From positions 62,001 to 126,000 of the forward strand of contig NZ_JAJBZM010000003.1 of assembly GCF_020567375.1 (NCBI RefSeq): DNA of 64,000 nt, written 5' to 3'. The position numbers and the translations under genes were made by a program. Shown piece by piece: positions 1 to 7,420 of the stretch (the stretch's first letter is position 1; each line of letters begins with the position of its first letter). Source of the stretch: Janibacter melonis. Lineage in GTDB: Bacteria; Actinomycetota; Actinomycetes; Actinomycetales; Dermatophilaceae. The notes under the pieces were generated by a model, which saw nothing but the letters and a program-made list of their open reading frames with translations, searched no databases and had not been told where the DNA came from.

Positions 1-67
1 GCGGGCGCCGCGACGCGCTGAGCAGAGGTGCGCGACGGCCGATTTCGTCTGCTCGGCACGGACGGGG

Positions 68-73
68 TAAAGT
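68..73 (+). promoter_or_regulatory. Possible -10 element of tRNA-Arg
   Basis: TAAAGT lies 36 bp before the mature tRNA 5' end. No convincing -35 was seen. The first 21 bases of the window read as six codons and a stop (TGA at 19-21) and may be the tail of an upstream gene, but this is too short to support. Confidence 0.35.
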
Positions 74-108
74 CGGCCCTCGTCGCCAGGCGTCACGCCG
101 GGAGACAC

Positions 109-181
109 GCGCCCGTAGCTCAACGGATAGAGCATCTGACTACGGATCAGAAGGTTAGGGGTTCGAATCCCTTCGGGCGCA
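109..181 (+). tRNA. tRNA-Arg (anticodon ACG)
   Basis: The cloverleaf is complete. The 7-bp acceptor stem pairs GCGCCCG with CGGGCGC and the discriminator is A181. The anticodon stem TCTGA/TCAGA closes the loop CTACGGA, giving anticodon ACG. The T-arm contains GGTTCGAATCC. CCA is not encoded. An ACG anticodon is normally edited to ICG by TadA, whose gene is at 32221-32706. Confidence 0.97.
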
Positions 182-245
182 CTCTGTGTTGAGACAGAGG
201 GACGAGGGCCTCGGCCCGGCGGATGCGCCGGCCGAGGCCCTCGTC
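182..245 (+). terminator. Terminator hairpins after tRNA-Arg
   Basis: A small hairpin CTCTGT/ACAGAG (182-187, 194-199) is followed by a perfect 16-bp stem, GACGAGGGCCTCGGCC (201-216) with its complement at 230-245. There is no U-tract, as usual at this GC. It separates the tRNA from the converging DUF2971 gene and can serve both strands. Confidence 0.75.
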
Positions 246-261
246 GTGTCCCCGGGGGTCC

Positions 262-1287
262 TCAGCCCCGGAAGGGGATCGCGGAGCGGACCACCGGCAC
301 GTCGTAGCCGTGGCGAAGGAGCAGCTGACGCACCGAGGTCGACGCCTCCGGCCCGTTCGGCGACGGGGAGACCGCGACCGCGCGGACGGGCAGGGGCGAC
401 GGACGTGCCGTGACGACCGCCTCCGGCCGCTGCGGCTCGGGCCCGGTGAGACGCAGGTAGGGCGCGATGCCGTACGCGGAGGACCGGTAGGAGAGCAGCG
501 AGGCCTCGGCCGAGCGACCGGCGAGGTCGGGTCGGGTGAGCAGCAGGGCCGAGTAGCGGATCTCCCGCTCGTCGACGAAGCCCTCGTGCTTGATGAGCAT
601 GAGCGCCTCGTGCAGCGCCTCGAAGAACGGCTCGAGGCTCGACCCCAGCCCGGCTCGCGCGTCGGCGGCCCGACAGTCCTCGACACGACCGGGGTCGCCC
701 GGAGCGGGCTCGGTCCGGGCCGCGGGCCGTGCCAGCCCGGACAGCGCGCTGGGGAGGTCGCCGAGCAGCTCGAGGGCCGAGTCGACGAGAGCGACCTGCT
801 CCTCGCGGGCGTAACGCACCGGACGCCAGCCGTGCCGGCGCAGGTACACCCCGTCGGCTCGGCCGAGCGGCAGCTCGACCTCTCTGCTCGTCAGCGCGAC
901 GAGGTCGACCGTCGGGTCGAGACCGATGGCGTAGGACTCGTGCGCCCCGCCGTAGAGCCGCCACATCGCCAAGGAGTCTGCCGAGCGACTGGCGCTGAGG
1001 ATGTAGGCGCTCGCGGCGCCCGGCCCCTGCCCGTGCTCGGTGGCCTCACGAACCCGGTCCGCGAGCGTGGCGGCCAGCTCCGTGTCGCGGTCGGCGGCGA
1101 GCTGGAGGATCCGCTCGACGATCATCCGCCCGCCGAGGGCGACCTCCTGCCGGTCGTTGAGGAAGGGCGCGGCCGTCGCCCACAGGGTGTGGCTCGCGAG
1201 GATCGCGACGAGGCCTGGCCCGTCCGTGTAGTGCCACGCGAGACCGGGCGGGACCTCGACGCCCCCGACGGCGTCGCCCGTCCCCAT
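262..1287 (-). CDS. DUF2971 family protein
   Basis: A 341-residue cytoplasmic protein of unknown function. Its N-terminus carries the DUF2971 pattern: HYTDGPGLVAIL, then LW, then FLNDRQE, followed mid-protein by a LAMWRLYGG stretch. The family is often found with defence or stress genes but has no settled activity. The ATG at 1287 was chosen because it precedes the conserved block and overlaps the stop of the GNAT gene by one base (TGATG), suggesting coupled translation. An upstream extension would run through the GNAT gene in another frame. Confidence 0.75.
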   Translation of the reverse strand: MGTGDAVGGVEVPPGLAWHYTDGPGLVAILASHTLWATAAPFLNDRQEVALGGRMIVERILQLAADRDTELAATLADRVREATEHGQGPGAASAYILSASRSADSLAMWRLYGGAHESYAIGLDPTVDLVALTSREVELPLGRADGVYLRRHGWRPVRYAREEQVALVDSALELLGDLPSALSGLARPAARTEPAPGDPGRVEDCRAADARAGLGSSLEPFFEALHEALMLIKHEGFVDEREIRYSALLLTRPDLAGRSAEASLLSYRSSAYGIAPYLRLTGPEPQRPEAVVTARPSPLPVRAVAVSPSPNGPEASTSVRQLLLRHGYDVPVVRSAIPFRG

Positions 1288-1811
1288 CACGCGCTCCGGT
1301 CGTCCCGCGCGGACCCGGCGGGGCAGGGCCGGCGCAGGCACACGAGGCGCTCGCGCGACTCCCAGGACGGCGCGTCGACGAAGCCCTGCGTCCGGTAGAG
1401 CTCGACGGCGGCGACGCGCCAGTCCCACACCGACAGCCGCAGCCCGGCCGCCCCCTTCGCCGCCGACCGCGTGACCACGTCCGCCATGAGCGCGCCGCCC
1501 ACCCCGGACCGGCGGTGCGCCGCAGCCACCCAGAGCCGCTTGATCTCGACGTCGTCGCCCGTGCGGTGCAGGACGACCATCCCTACGAGCTCACCCTCCT
1601 GCTCCGCGACCAGGATCTCGCCGTGCGCGAGCGCGGCGGCCGGGTCGCGGACCTCCGCGGAGTAGCGCTGCGGCAGGTCGCCCGCCTCGGCGAGACCGTG
1701 CGCTGACTTCTCCGACTCGGTCTGGGAGTGGTAGTCGGCGAGGAGCGCGGAGACGCCGAGCGCATCGGGGCCGTCGAGCACGGCCGGACGCACGAGCGGG
1801 GGAGTGGCCAT
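1287..1811 (-). CDS. GNAT family N-acetyltransferase
   Basis: A 174-residue GCN5-related acetyltransferase expected to move acetyl from acetyl-CoA to an unknown amine. The acetyl-CoA-binding region reads IKRLWVAAAHRRSGVGGALM, with the R-x-x-G-x-G/A signature RRSGVGG, and a later LSVWDWRVAAVELY stretch ends the fold. It is first in a two-gene unit with the DUF2971 gene. The ATG at 1811 is the first in-frame start before the conserved fold. The substrate cannot be inferred. Confidence 0.85.
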   Translation of the reverse strand: MATPPLVRPAVLDGPDALGVSALLADYHSQTESEKSAHGLAEAGDLPQRYSAEVRDPAAALAHGEILVAEQEGELVGMVVLHRTGDDVEIKRLWVAAAHRRSGVGGALMADVVTRSAAKGAAGLRLSVWDWRVAAVELYRTQGFVDAPSWESRERLVCLRRPCPAGSARDDRSA

Positions 1812-1856
1812 GTCGAATGCTCCCACCGACGCCTCCCGCCGGGCAGCGGGCTCGCC

Positions 1857-1862
1857 TACGCT
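1857..1862 (+). promoter_or_regulatory. -10 element for leaderless transcript at 1870
   Basis: TACGCT (TANNNT) is separated by 7 nt from the ATG at 1870, and there is no Shine-Dalgarno sequence. This is the usual actinobacterial layout in which transcription starts at the first base of the start codon. Confidence 0.5.
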
Positions 1863-1869
1863 CGCGGGC

Positions 1870-1938
1870 ATGAGCAGGGTGCTGATGCTGGCCGGACTCG
1901 TCCTCGAGGGCGCCGCCCGACGGGGGCGCTCGGCGTGA
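1870..1938 (+). CDS. 22-residue leader peptide overlapping the SRPBCC gene
   Basis: A short reading frame of 22 codons (MSRVLMLAGLVLEGA, then RRGRSA after one more residue) begins at an ATG 7 nt after a TACGCT -10 element. It ends with TGA at 1936-1938, which overlaps the GTG start of the SRPBCC gene in the sequence GTGA. The overlap implies that ribosomes finishing the leader re-initiate on the downstream gene. No homologue is recognised. It may simply be a coupling device, or chance; the promoter spacing favours real translation. Confidence 0.4.
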   Translation: MSRVLMLAGLVLEGAARRGRSA

Positions 1939-2453
1939 CGACACCCGAGGAGCACGAGAGCGCTCGGGTGCTCGGCAGCCTGCGCGCCGAGGACGGCCGC
2001 GGCGTGGTGCGTCTCGAGGACCGCGTCCGGGCGGCGCCCGACGACGTGTGGTCGGCGCTCACGGGTCGTGACCGCCTGGCGGCGTGGCTCGGCGAGGTCG
2101 ACGGGGACCTGCGCGAAGGGGGCGAGCTGAGTGCCCGCTTCGTCGCGACCGGCTGGGAGGGCATGGTCCGGGTGCGAGAGTGCCGACCGCGCGAGCGTCT
2201 CGTCATCGAGACGAGCACCCCGGACCAGCCCGACGGGCGCTTCGAGATCAGCCTCGACGTCGAAGGGGAGTGCACCCACCTCGTCGTCGAGGACCACGGC
2301 GTCCCGCTCGACCAGGTCGCCGCCTACGCGGCGGGCGACCAGGTGCACGTCGAGGACCTCGTCTCTCACCTCGGCGGAGGTGGGCGCTGCGACGCCCGCG
2401 CGCGCTTCGAGGTGCTGCACCCTCTCTACCAGCGGCTCGGCCTGCTCGGCTGA
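1935..2453 (+). CDS. SRPBCC (AHSA1/START-like) family protein
   Basis: A 172-residue helix-grip protein. The pattern RAAPDDVWSALTGRDRLAAWLG near the start, a central GWEGMVRVRE strand, RLVIETS, and a late HLVVEDHG strand are typical of AHSA1/polyketide-cyclase-like SRPBCC proteins, which bind hydrophobic ligands or act as co-chaperones. The GTG at 1935 overlaps the leader peptide stop by GTGA and no Shine-Dalgarno sequence is obvious, so expression probably depends on the leader. The ligand is unknown. Confidence 0.75.
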   Translation: MTTPEEHESARVLGSLRAEDGRGVVRLEDRVRAAPDDVWSALTGRDRLAAWLGEVDGDLREGGELSARFVATGWEGMVRVRECRPRERLVIETSTPDQPDGRFEISLDVEGECTHLVVEDHGVPLDQVAAYAAGDQVHVEDLVSHLGGGGRCDARARFEVLHPLYQRLGLLG

Positions 2454-2475
2454 CGGACCTCGGTCGGGCTCGTTT

Positions 2476-2493
2476 CTTGCAGGACGTTGCAAG
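2476..2493. promoter_or_regulatory. Palindrome upstream of pckG (candidate operator)
   Basis: CTTGCA-GGACGT-TGCAAG is an inverted repeat with perfect 6-bp arms and a 6-bp centre. It lies about 220 bp upstream of the pckG start, just after the SRPBCC stop. It resembles a LacI- or GntR-type operator in form, but the regulator is unknown. Confidence 0.35.
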
Positions 2494-2714
2494 TTCGGGG
2501 CCGTTCTCTGCCCGGCATCAGGCCTGGTCAGCAGGCTCGTGACGAGTGGCTCACACTTTCCTGGCGATCCCCGGCCGGGTGGTCTAGCGGGGGTCCCAGG
2601 CGTGGTTAGGTGGGCCCGCGGACGCCGTCGCCCGTGGTGACGAGACGAGTCACCCGACGACGTCCTGCGGTCCCGGCGCGGACGCGCCGGGGTGTCATCG
2701 AAGGGCGGAGAAGC

Positions 2715-4556
2715 GTGATCACGACGACGGCCGATGTGGACCAGGCGCTCGAGGCGGCAGGTCTGACCAACGAGTCCGTGGCGCAGTTCGTGCGCCAGTG
2801 GGCCGAGCACACCGGTGCAGAGCGGATCGAGGTCGTGAGCGCTGCTGACGACGCGCGCCTCGTGCAGGAGGCGCTCGAGGCCGGCGAGCTCAAGCCGGCG
2901 GGCGAGGGGATGTACTACTCCCGCTCCTTCAGCAAGGACACTGCCCGCTCCGAGGAGCGCACCATCGTCGCGACGAGCGACGAGGCCGACCGCGGCCAGT
3001 ACAACAACTGGAAGCCGGCCTCCGAGGTGCGCCCGGTCGTCGAGGGCCACATGAAGGACGCCCTCGCCGGCAAGACGATGTACGTCATCCCCTACCTCAT
3101 GGCGCCGAAGGGGTCCGCCCTCGCGAAGTTCGCGGCGGGCGTCGAGCTCACCGACAACCGCAACGTCGTCATGCAGATGATCCGCATGGCCCGCGTCGGC
3201 GTCGAGTACATCAACGACATGGGTGACGACTTCGTGCGCGCCGTCCACGTCACCGGTGACCTCGAGAACCTCAAGCAGGGCACGCCCGACGACATGCGCA
3301 ACTTCGTCACCGTCGCCGACGAGCGCACGATCCTGCACTTCGGCAGCTCCTACGGCGGCAACGCGCTGCTCGGCAAGATCGCCCACGGCCTGCGCCAGGG
3401 CTCCTACGACGGGTGGAAGAACGGCTTCCTCGTCGAGCAGTTCATGCTCCTCGGCATCACCGACAAGCAGACCGGCAAGAAGTACAACATCGCCGGCGGC
3501 TTCCCCAGCGCCTCGGGCAAGACCAACCTCGCGATGACCCTGGCGCCCGACGCCCTCGGTGACCGCTACTACGTCGAGTTCTACGGCGACGACATCGCGT
3601 GGATCTGGGTCGACGAGGACGGCGTCCTGCGCGGCTTCAACCCCGAGAACGGCGTCTTCGGCGTCGCCAAGGACACGAACGAGAAGACCAACCCGACGGC
3701 GATCGAGTCGATCCAGCCCGGCTCCGGCGCGATCTTCACCAACGTCGCCTACAACGAGAAGACCGGCGACGTGTGGTGGGAGGGCCGCGGCGAGCGCCCG
3801 AGCGACCTCGACGGCTGGCTGGACTGGAAGGGCGAGCGCATCGCCGACCGGTCCGAGGACGAGATGGGCGCCCCCTGGGCGCATCCGAACTCGCGCTTCA
3901 CGACCGTCCTGTCGCAGGTGCCCAACGTCGCCGACGACTACGAGGACCCCCGCGGTGTCGAGATCCACGGCATCATCTTCGGCGGCCGCACCCGCGACCG
4001 CGAGCCGCTCATCCGCGCCATCGACGACCTCGCAGAGGGCGTCTACGACGGCCTGACGCTCGGCGCCGAGGCGACCGCGGCGGCGGACGGCAAGGAGGGC
4101 GTGCTGCGCTACGACCCGATGTCGATGCGCCCCTTCATGAGCTACGGCGAGGGTGCCTACGCCCAGCACTGGCTCGACGTCGTCGGCCAGGCGAAGAACC
4201 AGCCCGTCTTCGCCCACGTCAACTGGTTCCAGCGCGGCGAGGACGGCCGCTTCCTGTGGCCGGGCTACCGCGAGAACCTGCGGCCCCTCGTGTGGCTCAT
4301 GCAGTACCGCGCCGGCGAGGTCACCGGCCAGCGCACCCCGGTCGGCGTCATCCCGACCCGTGACGAGCTGCTGCTCGAGGGTCTCGACGAGCAGGCGCTC
4401 GCCGACCTCGACACCGTCCTCACGATCGACAAGGCGCGCTGGCAGGAGGAGATGGGCTACCGCGAGGAGCACCTCCAGCAGTTCCACGACCTGCCCGAGC
4501 AGATCTGGCAGGCGCACCGCCGGGTCGCGAAGGACCTCGAGGACCTCCAGGGCTGA
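2715..4556 (+). CDS. pckG: Phosphoenolpyruvate carboxykinase (GTP)
   Basis: A 613-residue cytoplasmic enzyme converting oxaloacetate and GTP to PEP, GDP and CO2 at the start of gluconeogenesis; the length matches the GTP family. The nucleotide-binding loop reads GGFPSASGKTNLAM. Family members normally carry FPSACGKTN, so the reactive cysteine is replaced by serine (Ser267, TCG at 3513-3515). Other family blocks are intact, such as HFGSSYGGNALLGKIAHGLR and the manganese-site region YGDDIAWIWVDEDG. The GTG at 2715 follows GGCGGAGAAG and gives the expected N-terminus. It is monocistronic, ended by the hairpin at 4575. Confidence 0.95.
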   Translation: MITTTADVDQALEAAGLTNESVAQFVRQWAEHTGAERIEVVSAADDARLVQEALEAGELKPAGEGMYYSRSFSKDTARSEERTIVATSDEADRGQYNNWKPASEVRPVVEGHMKDALAGKTMYVIPYLMAPKGSALAKFAAGVELTDNRNVVMQMIRMARVGVEYINDMGDDFVRAVHVTGDLENLKQGTPDDMRNFVTVADERTILHFGSSYGGNALLGKIAHGLRQGSYDGWKNGFLVEQFMLLGITDKQTGKKYNIAGGFPSASGKTNLAMTLAPDALGDRYYVEFYGDDIAWIWVDEDGVLRGFNPENGVFGVAKDTNEKTNPTAIESIQPGSGAIFTNVAYNEKTGDVWWEGRGERPSDLDGWLDWKGERIADRSEDEMGAPWAHPNSRFTTVLSQVPNVADDYEDPRGVEIHGIIFGGRTRDREPLIRAIDDLAEGVYDGLTLGAEATAAADGKEGVLRYDPMSMRPFMSYGEGAYAQHWLDVVGQAKNQPVFAHVNWFQRGEDGRFLWPGYRENLRPLVWLMQYRAGEVTGQRTPVGVIPTRDELLLEGLDEQALADLDTVLTIDKARWQEEMGYREEHLQQFHDLPEQIWQAHRRVAKDLEDLQG

Positions 4557-4574
4557 CACCCCTTCGCCGCAGCG

Positions 4575-4615
4575 ACGAGACCCGCGCACCCGACCACCGG
4601 GTGCGCGGGTCTCGT
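4575..4615 (+). terminator. Terminator after pckG
   Basis: A perfect 17-bp stem, ACGAGACCCGCGCACCC (4575-4591) with its complement (4599-4615), closes a 7-nt loop. It lies 18 bp after the pckG stop and also faces the converging small gene ending at 4665. Confidence 0.85.
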
Positions 4616-4664
4616 GCGTCGCCGGGGGTGCGAGGCGCGAGCCCCACCTCGCCGAGCGTGCCCG

Positions 4665-4886
4665 TCAGCGGGTGCGGGGGTCGACGTCCTCGACGGGCTC
4701 GAGGCCCTGGGCAGCGCGGGCGGCGTTGACGCGCTCGAGGCGCTCGGCGCGCATCCGGTAGTGGGGGTCGCGCATCCCGCTCTGGGTCGCCGGGCCGAAG
4801 AAGGTGTAGAGCACGTATCGGGTGCGCCACAGCGCCCGGTAGCCCAGGCTCAGCCCGGTGCGGTCCTTGGGGATGTGCTTGGCCAT
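4665..4886 (-). CDS. Small conserved hypothetical protein
   Basis: A 73-residue basic protein (MAKHIPKDRTGLSLGYRA at the start) with an aromatic central stretch RYVLYTFFGPA and a charged C-terminal half. It has no signal peptide and no family I can name. The ATG at 4886 lies 6 nt after a TACGCT hexamer on the minus strand (4898-4893) with no Shine-Dalgarno sequence, which supports a leaderless transcript and a real gene. It stands alone between pckG and gluA. Confidence 0.6.
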   Translation of the reverse strand: MAKHIPKDRTGLSLGYRALWRTRYVLYTFFGPATQSGMRDPHYRMRAERLERVNAARAAQGLEPVEDVDPRTR

Positions 4887-5000
4887 GGCCTGAGCGTAGG
4901 ACGTGACCGCTCGTCGACGGCGACCGGTCGAGGCGAAGGGGGCGGGTCACCCTTTGGCAACGGCCGCGCCGGGGGAGGGGGCGGGCCGCCCCGCAGCGAC

Positions 5001-5006
5001 TAGGTT
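5001..5006 (+). promoter_or_regulatory. -10 element of the gluABCD operon (leaderless)
   Basis: TAGGTT lies 7 nt before the gluA ATG at 5014 and no Shine-Dalgarno sequence precedes it, so the mRNA probably starts at the initiation codon. Confidence 0.55.
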
Positions 5007-5013
5007 GCCCGGC

Positions 5014-5754
5014 ATGGCTGATCCCCTCGTCGTGCTCGACGGCGTCAACAAGCACTTCGGCGACCTCCACGTCCTCAAGGACATCGACCTCACCGTGGGT
5101 CGCGGCGAGGTCGTCGTCGTCATCGGGCCGTCCGGCTCGGGCAAGTCGACGCTGTGCCGCACCATCAACCGGCTCGAGACCTTCGAGTCCGGCACGATCA
5201 CCATCGACGGCGAGCCGCTGCCCTCGGAGGGCAAGGCGCTCGCGCGGCTGCGCGCCGACGTCGGCATGGTCTTCCAGTCCTTCAACCTCTTCGCGCACAA
5301 GAGCATCCTCGACAACGTCACCCTCGGCCCGATGAAGGTCCGCGGGAAGAAGAAGGCCGAGGCGAACAAGCGCGCCATGGAGCTCCTCGAGCGGGTCGGC
5401 GTCGGCCACCAGGCGGGCAAGTACCCGGCCCAGCTCTCCGGCGGTCAGCAGCAGCGCGTCGCCATCGCCCGCAGCCTGGCGATGGACCCGAAGATCATGC
5501 TCTTCGACGAGCCGACCTCGGCCCTCGACCCGGAGATGATCAACGAGGTCCTCGACGTCATGACCCAGCTCGCGCAGACCGGCATGACGATGATCGTCGT
5601 CACCCACGAGATGGGCTTCGCCCGCCGCGCCGCCGACCGCGTCGTCTTCATGTCCGACGGCGAGATCGTCGAGCAGGCCACGCCCGAGGAGTTCTTCACG
5701 AACCCCACGAGCGACCGGGCCAAGGACTTCCTCGGCAAGATCCTCACCCACTGA
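5014..5754 (+). CDS. gluA: Glutamate-type ABC transporter, ATP-binding protein
   Basis: A 246-residue ATPase that powers import of a polar amino acid, most likely glutamate. Walker A is GPSGSGKST (residues 38-46), the signature is LSGGQQQR, Walker B is [12 protein letters not shown] and the switch histidine lies in VVTHEMGFA. Together these are typical of the GlnQ/GluA polar amino acid group. It heads the operon gluABCD (ATPase, binding protein, two permeases) in the order known from Corynebacterium glutamicum. The ATG at 5014 fits a leaderless start. Glutamate is assigned by gene order and family rather than by a binding motif. Confidence 0.9.
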   Translation: MADPLVVLDGVNKHFGDLHVLKDIDLTVGRGEVVVVIGPSGSGKSTLCRTINRLETFESGTITIDGEPLPSEGKALARLRADVGMVFQSFNLFAHKSILDNVTLGPMKVRGKKKAEANKRAMELLERVGVGHQAGKYPAQLSGGQQQRVAIARSLAMDPKIMLFDEPTSALDPEMINEVLDVMTQLAQTGMTMIVVTHEMGFARRAADRVVFMSDGEIVEQATPEEFFTNPTSDRAKDFLGKILTH

Positions 5755-5810
5755 CCCACCTCGACCGACCCACCACGGGCCGTGACCGCGGCCCCGACGA
5801 AGGAGAAATC

Positions 5811-6644
5811 ATGAGCAAGCGACGCATCCTCGCCATCGGCTCCGCCGCGGCCCTGGCCCTCGGTCTGACCGCCTGCGGCGGCGACTCGGGCGGCGACGCC
5901 GGGGGCGACGGCGGCGGCTCCGGCGACACCGTCAAGGTCGGCATCAAGTTCGACCAGCCCGGCCTGGGCTTCAAGGAGGGCGACACCTACAGCGGCTTCG
6001 ACGTCGACGTCGCCAACTACGTCGCCAAGGAGATGGGCAAGGAGGTCGAGTTCGTCCAGGCCCCCAGCCCCCAGCGCGAGACCCTCATCGAGACCGGTCA
6101 GGTCGACATGATCTTCGCGACCTACTCGATCACCGACGAGCGCAAGGAGAAGGTCTCCTTCGCCGGTCCGTACTTCATCGCCGGTCAGGACCTCCTCGTC
6201 GCCAACGACTCCGACATCGCCAGCGTCGACGACCTCGACGGCAAGCGCCTGTGCTCGGTCTCCGGCTCGACCTCCGCCGAGAACGTCAAGGAGGAGGTGC
6301 CAGGCGTGCAGCTGCGCGAGTTCGACACCTACTCCGAGTGCCTCGACGGCCTCGTCAACGGCCAGCTCGACGCCCTGACGACGGACAACACCATCCTCGC
6401 CGGCTACGCCGCGCAGGACACCTACAAGGGCAAGCTCAAGGTCGTCGGCAAGACCTTCTCCGAGGAGCGCTACGGCGTCGGGATCACGAAGGGCGACACC
6501 GAGATGTGCAACCAGATCAACGAGGCCCTCACGAAGATGGTCGACGACGGCGCCTGGCAGAAGGCGGTCGACGACAACTTCGGCCCGGCCGGCTTCGAGG
6601 TCGACGACTCGGTGAACCCGCCGAAGGTCGACGAGTGCGCCTGA
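5811..6644 (+). CDS. gluB: Glutamate-type ABC transporter, substrate-binding lipoprotein
   Basis: A 277-residue family 3 solute-binding protein anchored outside the membrane by lipidation at Cys22 (LGLTAC). A Gly/Asp/Ser-rich linker follows the lipobox. The binding fold then shows VGIKFDQPGLG, SGFDVDVANYVAKEMG and MIFATYSITDERKEKVSFAGPY, as in glutamate/glutamine receptors. The ATG at 5811 follows a strong AAGGAGA Shine-Dalgarno sequence. A 16-bp hairpin immediately after the stop should stabilise its mRNA or reduce read-through, which fits the higher dose needed for binding proteins. Confidence 0.9.
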   Translation: MSKRRILAIGSAAALALGLTACGGDSGGDAGGDGGGSGDTVKVGIKFDQPGLGFKEGDTYSGFDVDVANYVAKEMGKEVEFVQAPSPQRETLIETGQVDMIFATYSITDERKEKVSFAGPYFIAGQDLLVANDSDIASVDDLDGKRLCSVSGSTSAENVKEEVPGVQLREFDTYSECLDGLVNGQLDALTTDNTILAGYAAQDTYKGKLKVVGKTFSEERYGVGITKGDTEMCNQINEALTKMVDDGAWQKAVDDNFGPAGFEVDDSVNPPKVDECA

Positions 6645-6659
6645 CCCTCTCGACGCGGT

Positions 6660-6694
6660 GACGAAGGGGGCGCGGCTGCCGCGCCCCCTTCGTC
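6660..6694 (+). terminator. Intra-operon hairpin between gluB and gluC
   Basis: A perfect 16-bp stem, GACGAAGGGGGCGCGG (6660-6675) and its complement (6679-6694), closes a 3-nt loop. It lies 16 bp after the gluB stop and 46 bp before gluC. It is probably an attenuator or mRNA 3'-end stabiliser that lowers permease expression. Both arms carry the recurrent GAAGGGG motif. Confidence 0.75.
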
Positions 6695-6739
6695 CCGTCC
6701 CGACCCCCTCTCCGCCGCAGCGAAAGGAACGCCCCGAGC

Positions 6740-7420
6740 ATGGGTGAGCTCTTCGACCAGTTCCCGGTCTGGTCCTACTTCTGGATGACCATCAAGCTCT
6801 CGCTGTGGTCGGCGCTGTGGGCGAGCCTGCTCGGCACGCTCCTCGCGGTGATGCGGGTCAGCCCGATCCCCGTGCTGCGCGGGGTCGGCACGACGTACGT
6901 CAACGTCGTGCGCAACACCCCGCTGACGCTCGTCGTCCTCTTCTCGCTCACCGTGCTCGGCACCCGTCTGGGCATCTCGATCGTCGACCAGACCAGCCAG
7001 ACGGCGCTCGTCGACGAGGCCGTGCGCTGGGCGATCTTCGGGCTGTCGGTCTACCACGCGGCCTTCGTGTGCGAGGCGCTGCGCTCCGGCGTCAACACCG
7101 TGCCGCCCGGTCAGGCCGAGGCGGCCCGCTCCATCGGGCTGGGCTTCGGCCAGTCGCTGCGCCACGTCGTGCTGCCGCAGGCCTTCCGCGGGGCCGTCGC
7201 GCCGCTCGCGTCGGTCCTCATCGCGCTCATCAAGAACACGACGGTCGCGTCGATCATCGGCGTCGCGCAGGCCTCGTACTTCATGGCGGAGGGGCTGGAG
7301 TTCCGCCCTGACCTCACGTGGCAGCTCTTCGGGCTCATCGCCCTCTTCTTCCTCGCCCTCACCCTGCCCATCGGTGTCGGGCTGACCTCGCTCTCGCGGA
7401 AGGTGGCGGTGCGCCGATGA
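6740..7420 (+). CDS. gluC: Glutamate-type ABC transporter permease
   Basis: A 226-residue inner-membrane permease of the HisM/GlnP type. Hydrophobic helices alternate with the ATPase-coupling loop EAARSIGLGFGQSLRHVVLPQA, which matches the EAA motif. NVVRNTPLTLVVLFSL is the conserved early block of this family. The ATG at 6740 follows GAAAGGA. Its stop overlaps the gluD start by ATGA, so the two permeases are translationally coupled and presumably form a heterodimer. Confidence 0.9.
   Translation: MGELFDQFPVWSYFWMTIKLSLWSALWASLLGTLLAVMRVSPIPVLRGVGTTYVNVVRNTPLTLVVLFSLTVLGTRLGISIVDQTSQTALVDEAVRWAIFGLSVYHAAFVCEALRSGVNTVPPGQAEAARSIGLGFGQSLRHVVLPQAFRGAVAPLASVLIALIKNTTVASIIGVAQASYFMAEGLEFRPDLTWQLFGLIALFFLALTLPIGVGLTSLSRKVAVRR

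Noticed and set aside
1287-4589. Very long minus-strand open frame opposite pckG
   Set aside because: It is repetitive Ala/Arg/Val/Asp translation produced by high-GC codon bias opposite a clear gene; only its last 174 codons (the GNAT gene) are real. Similar long frames opposite fadE, icmF, pntB and murR were set aside for the same reason.
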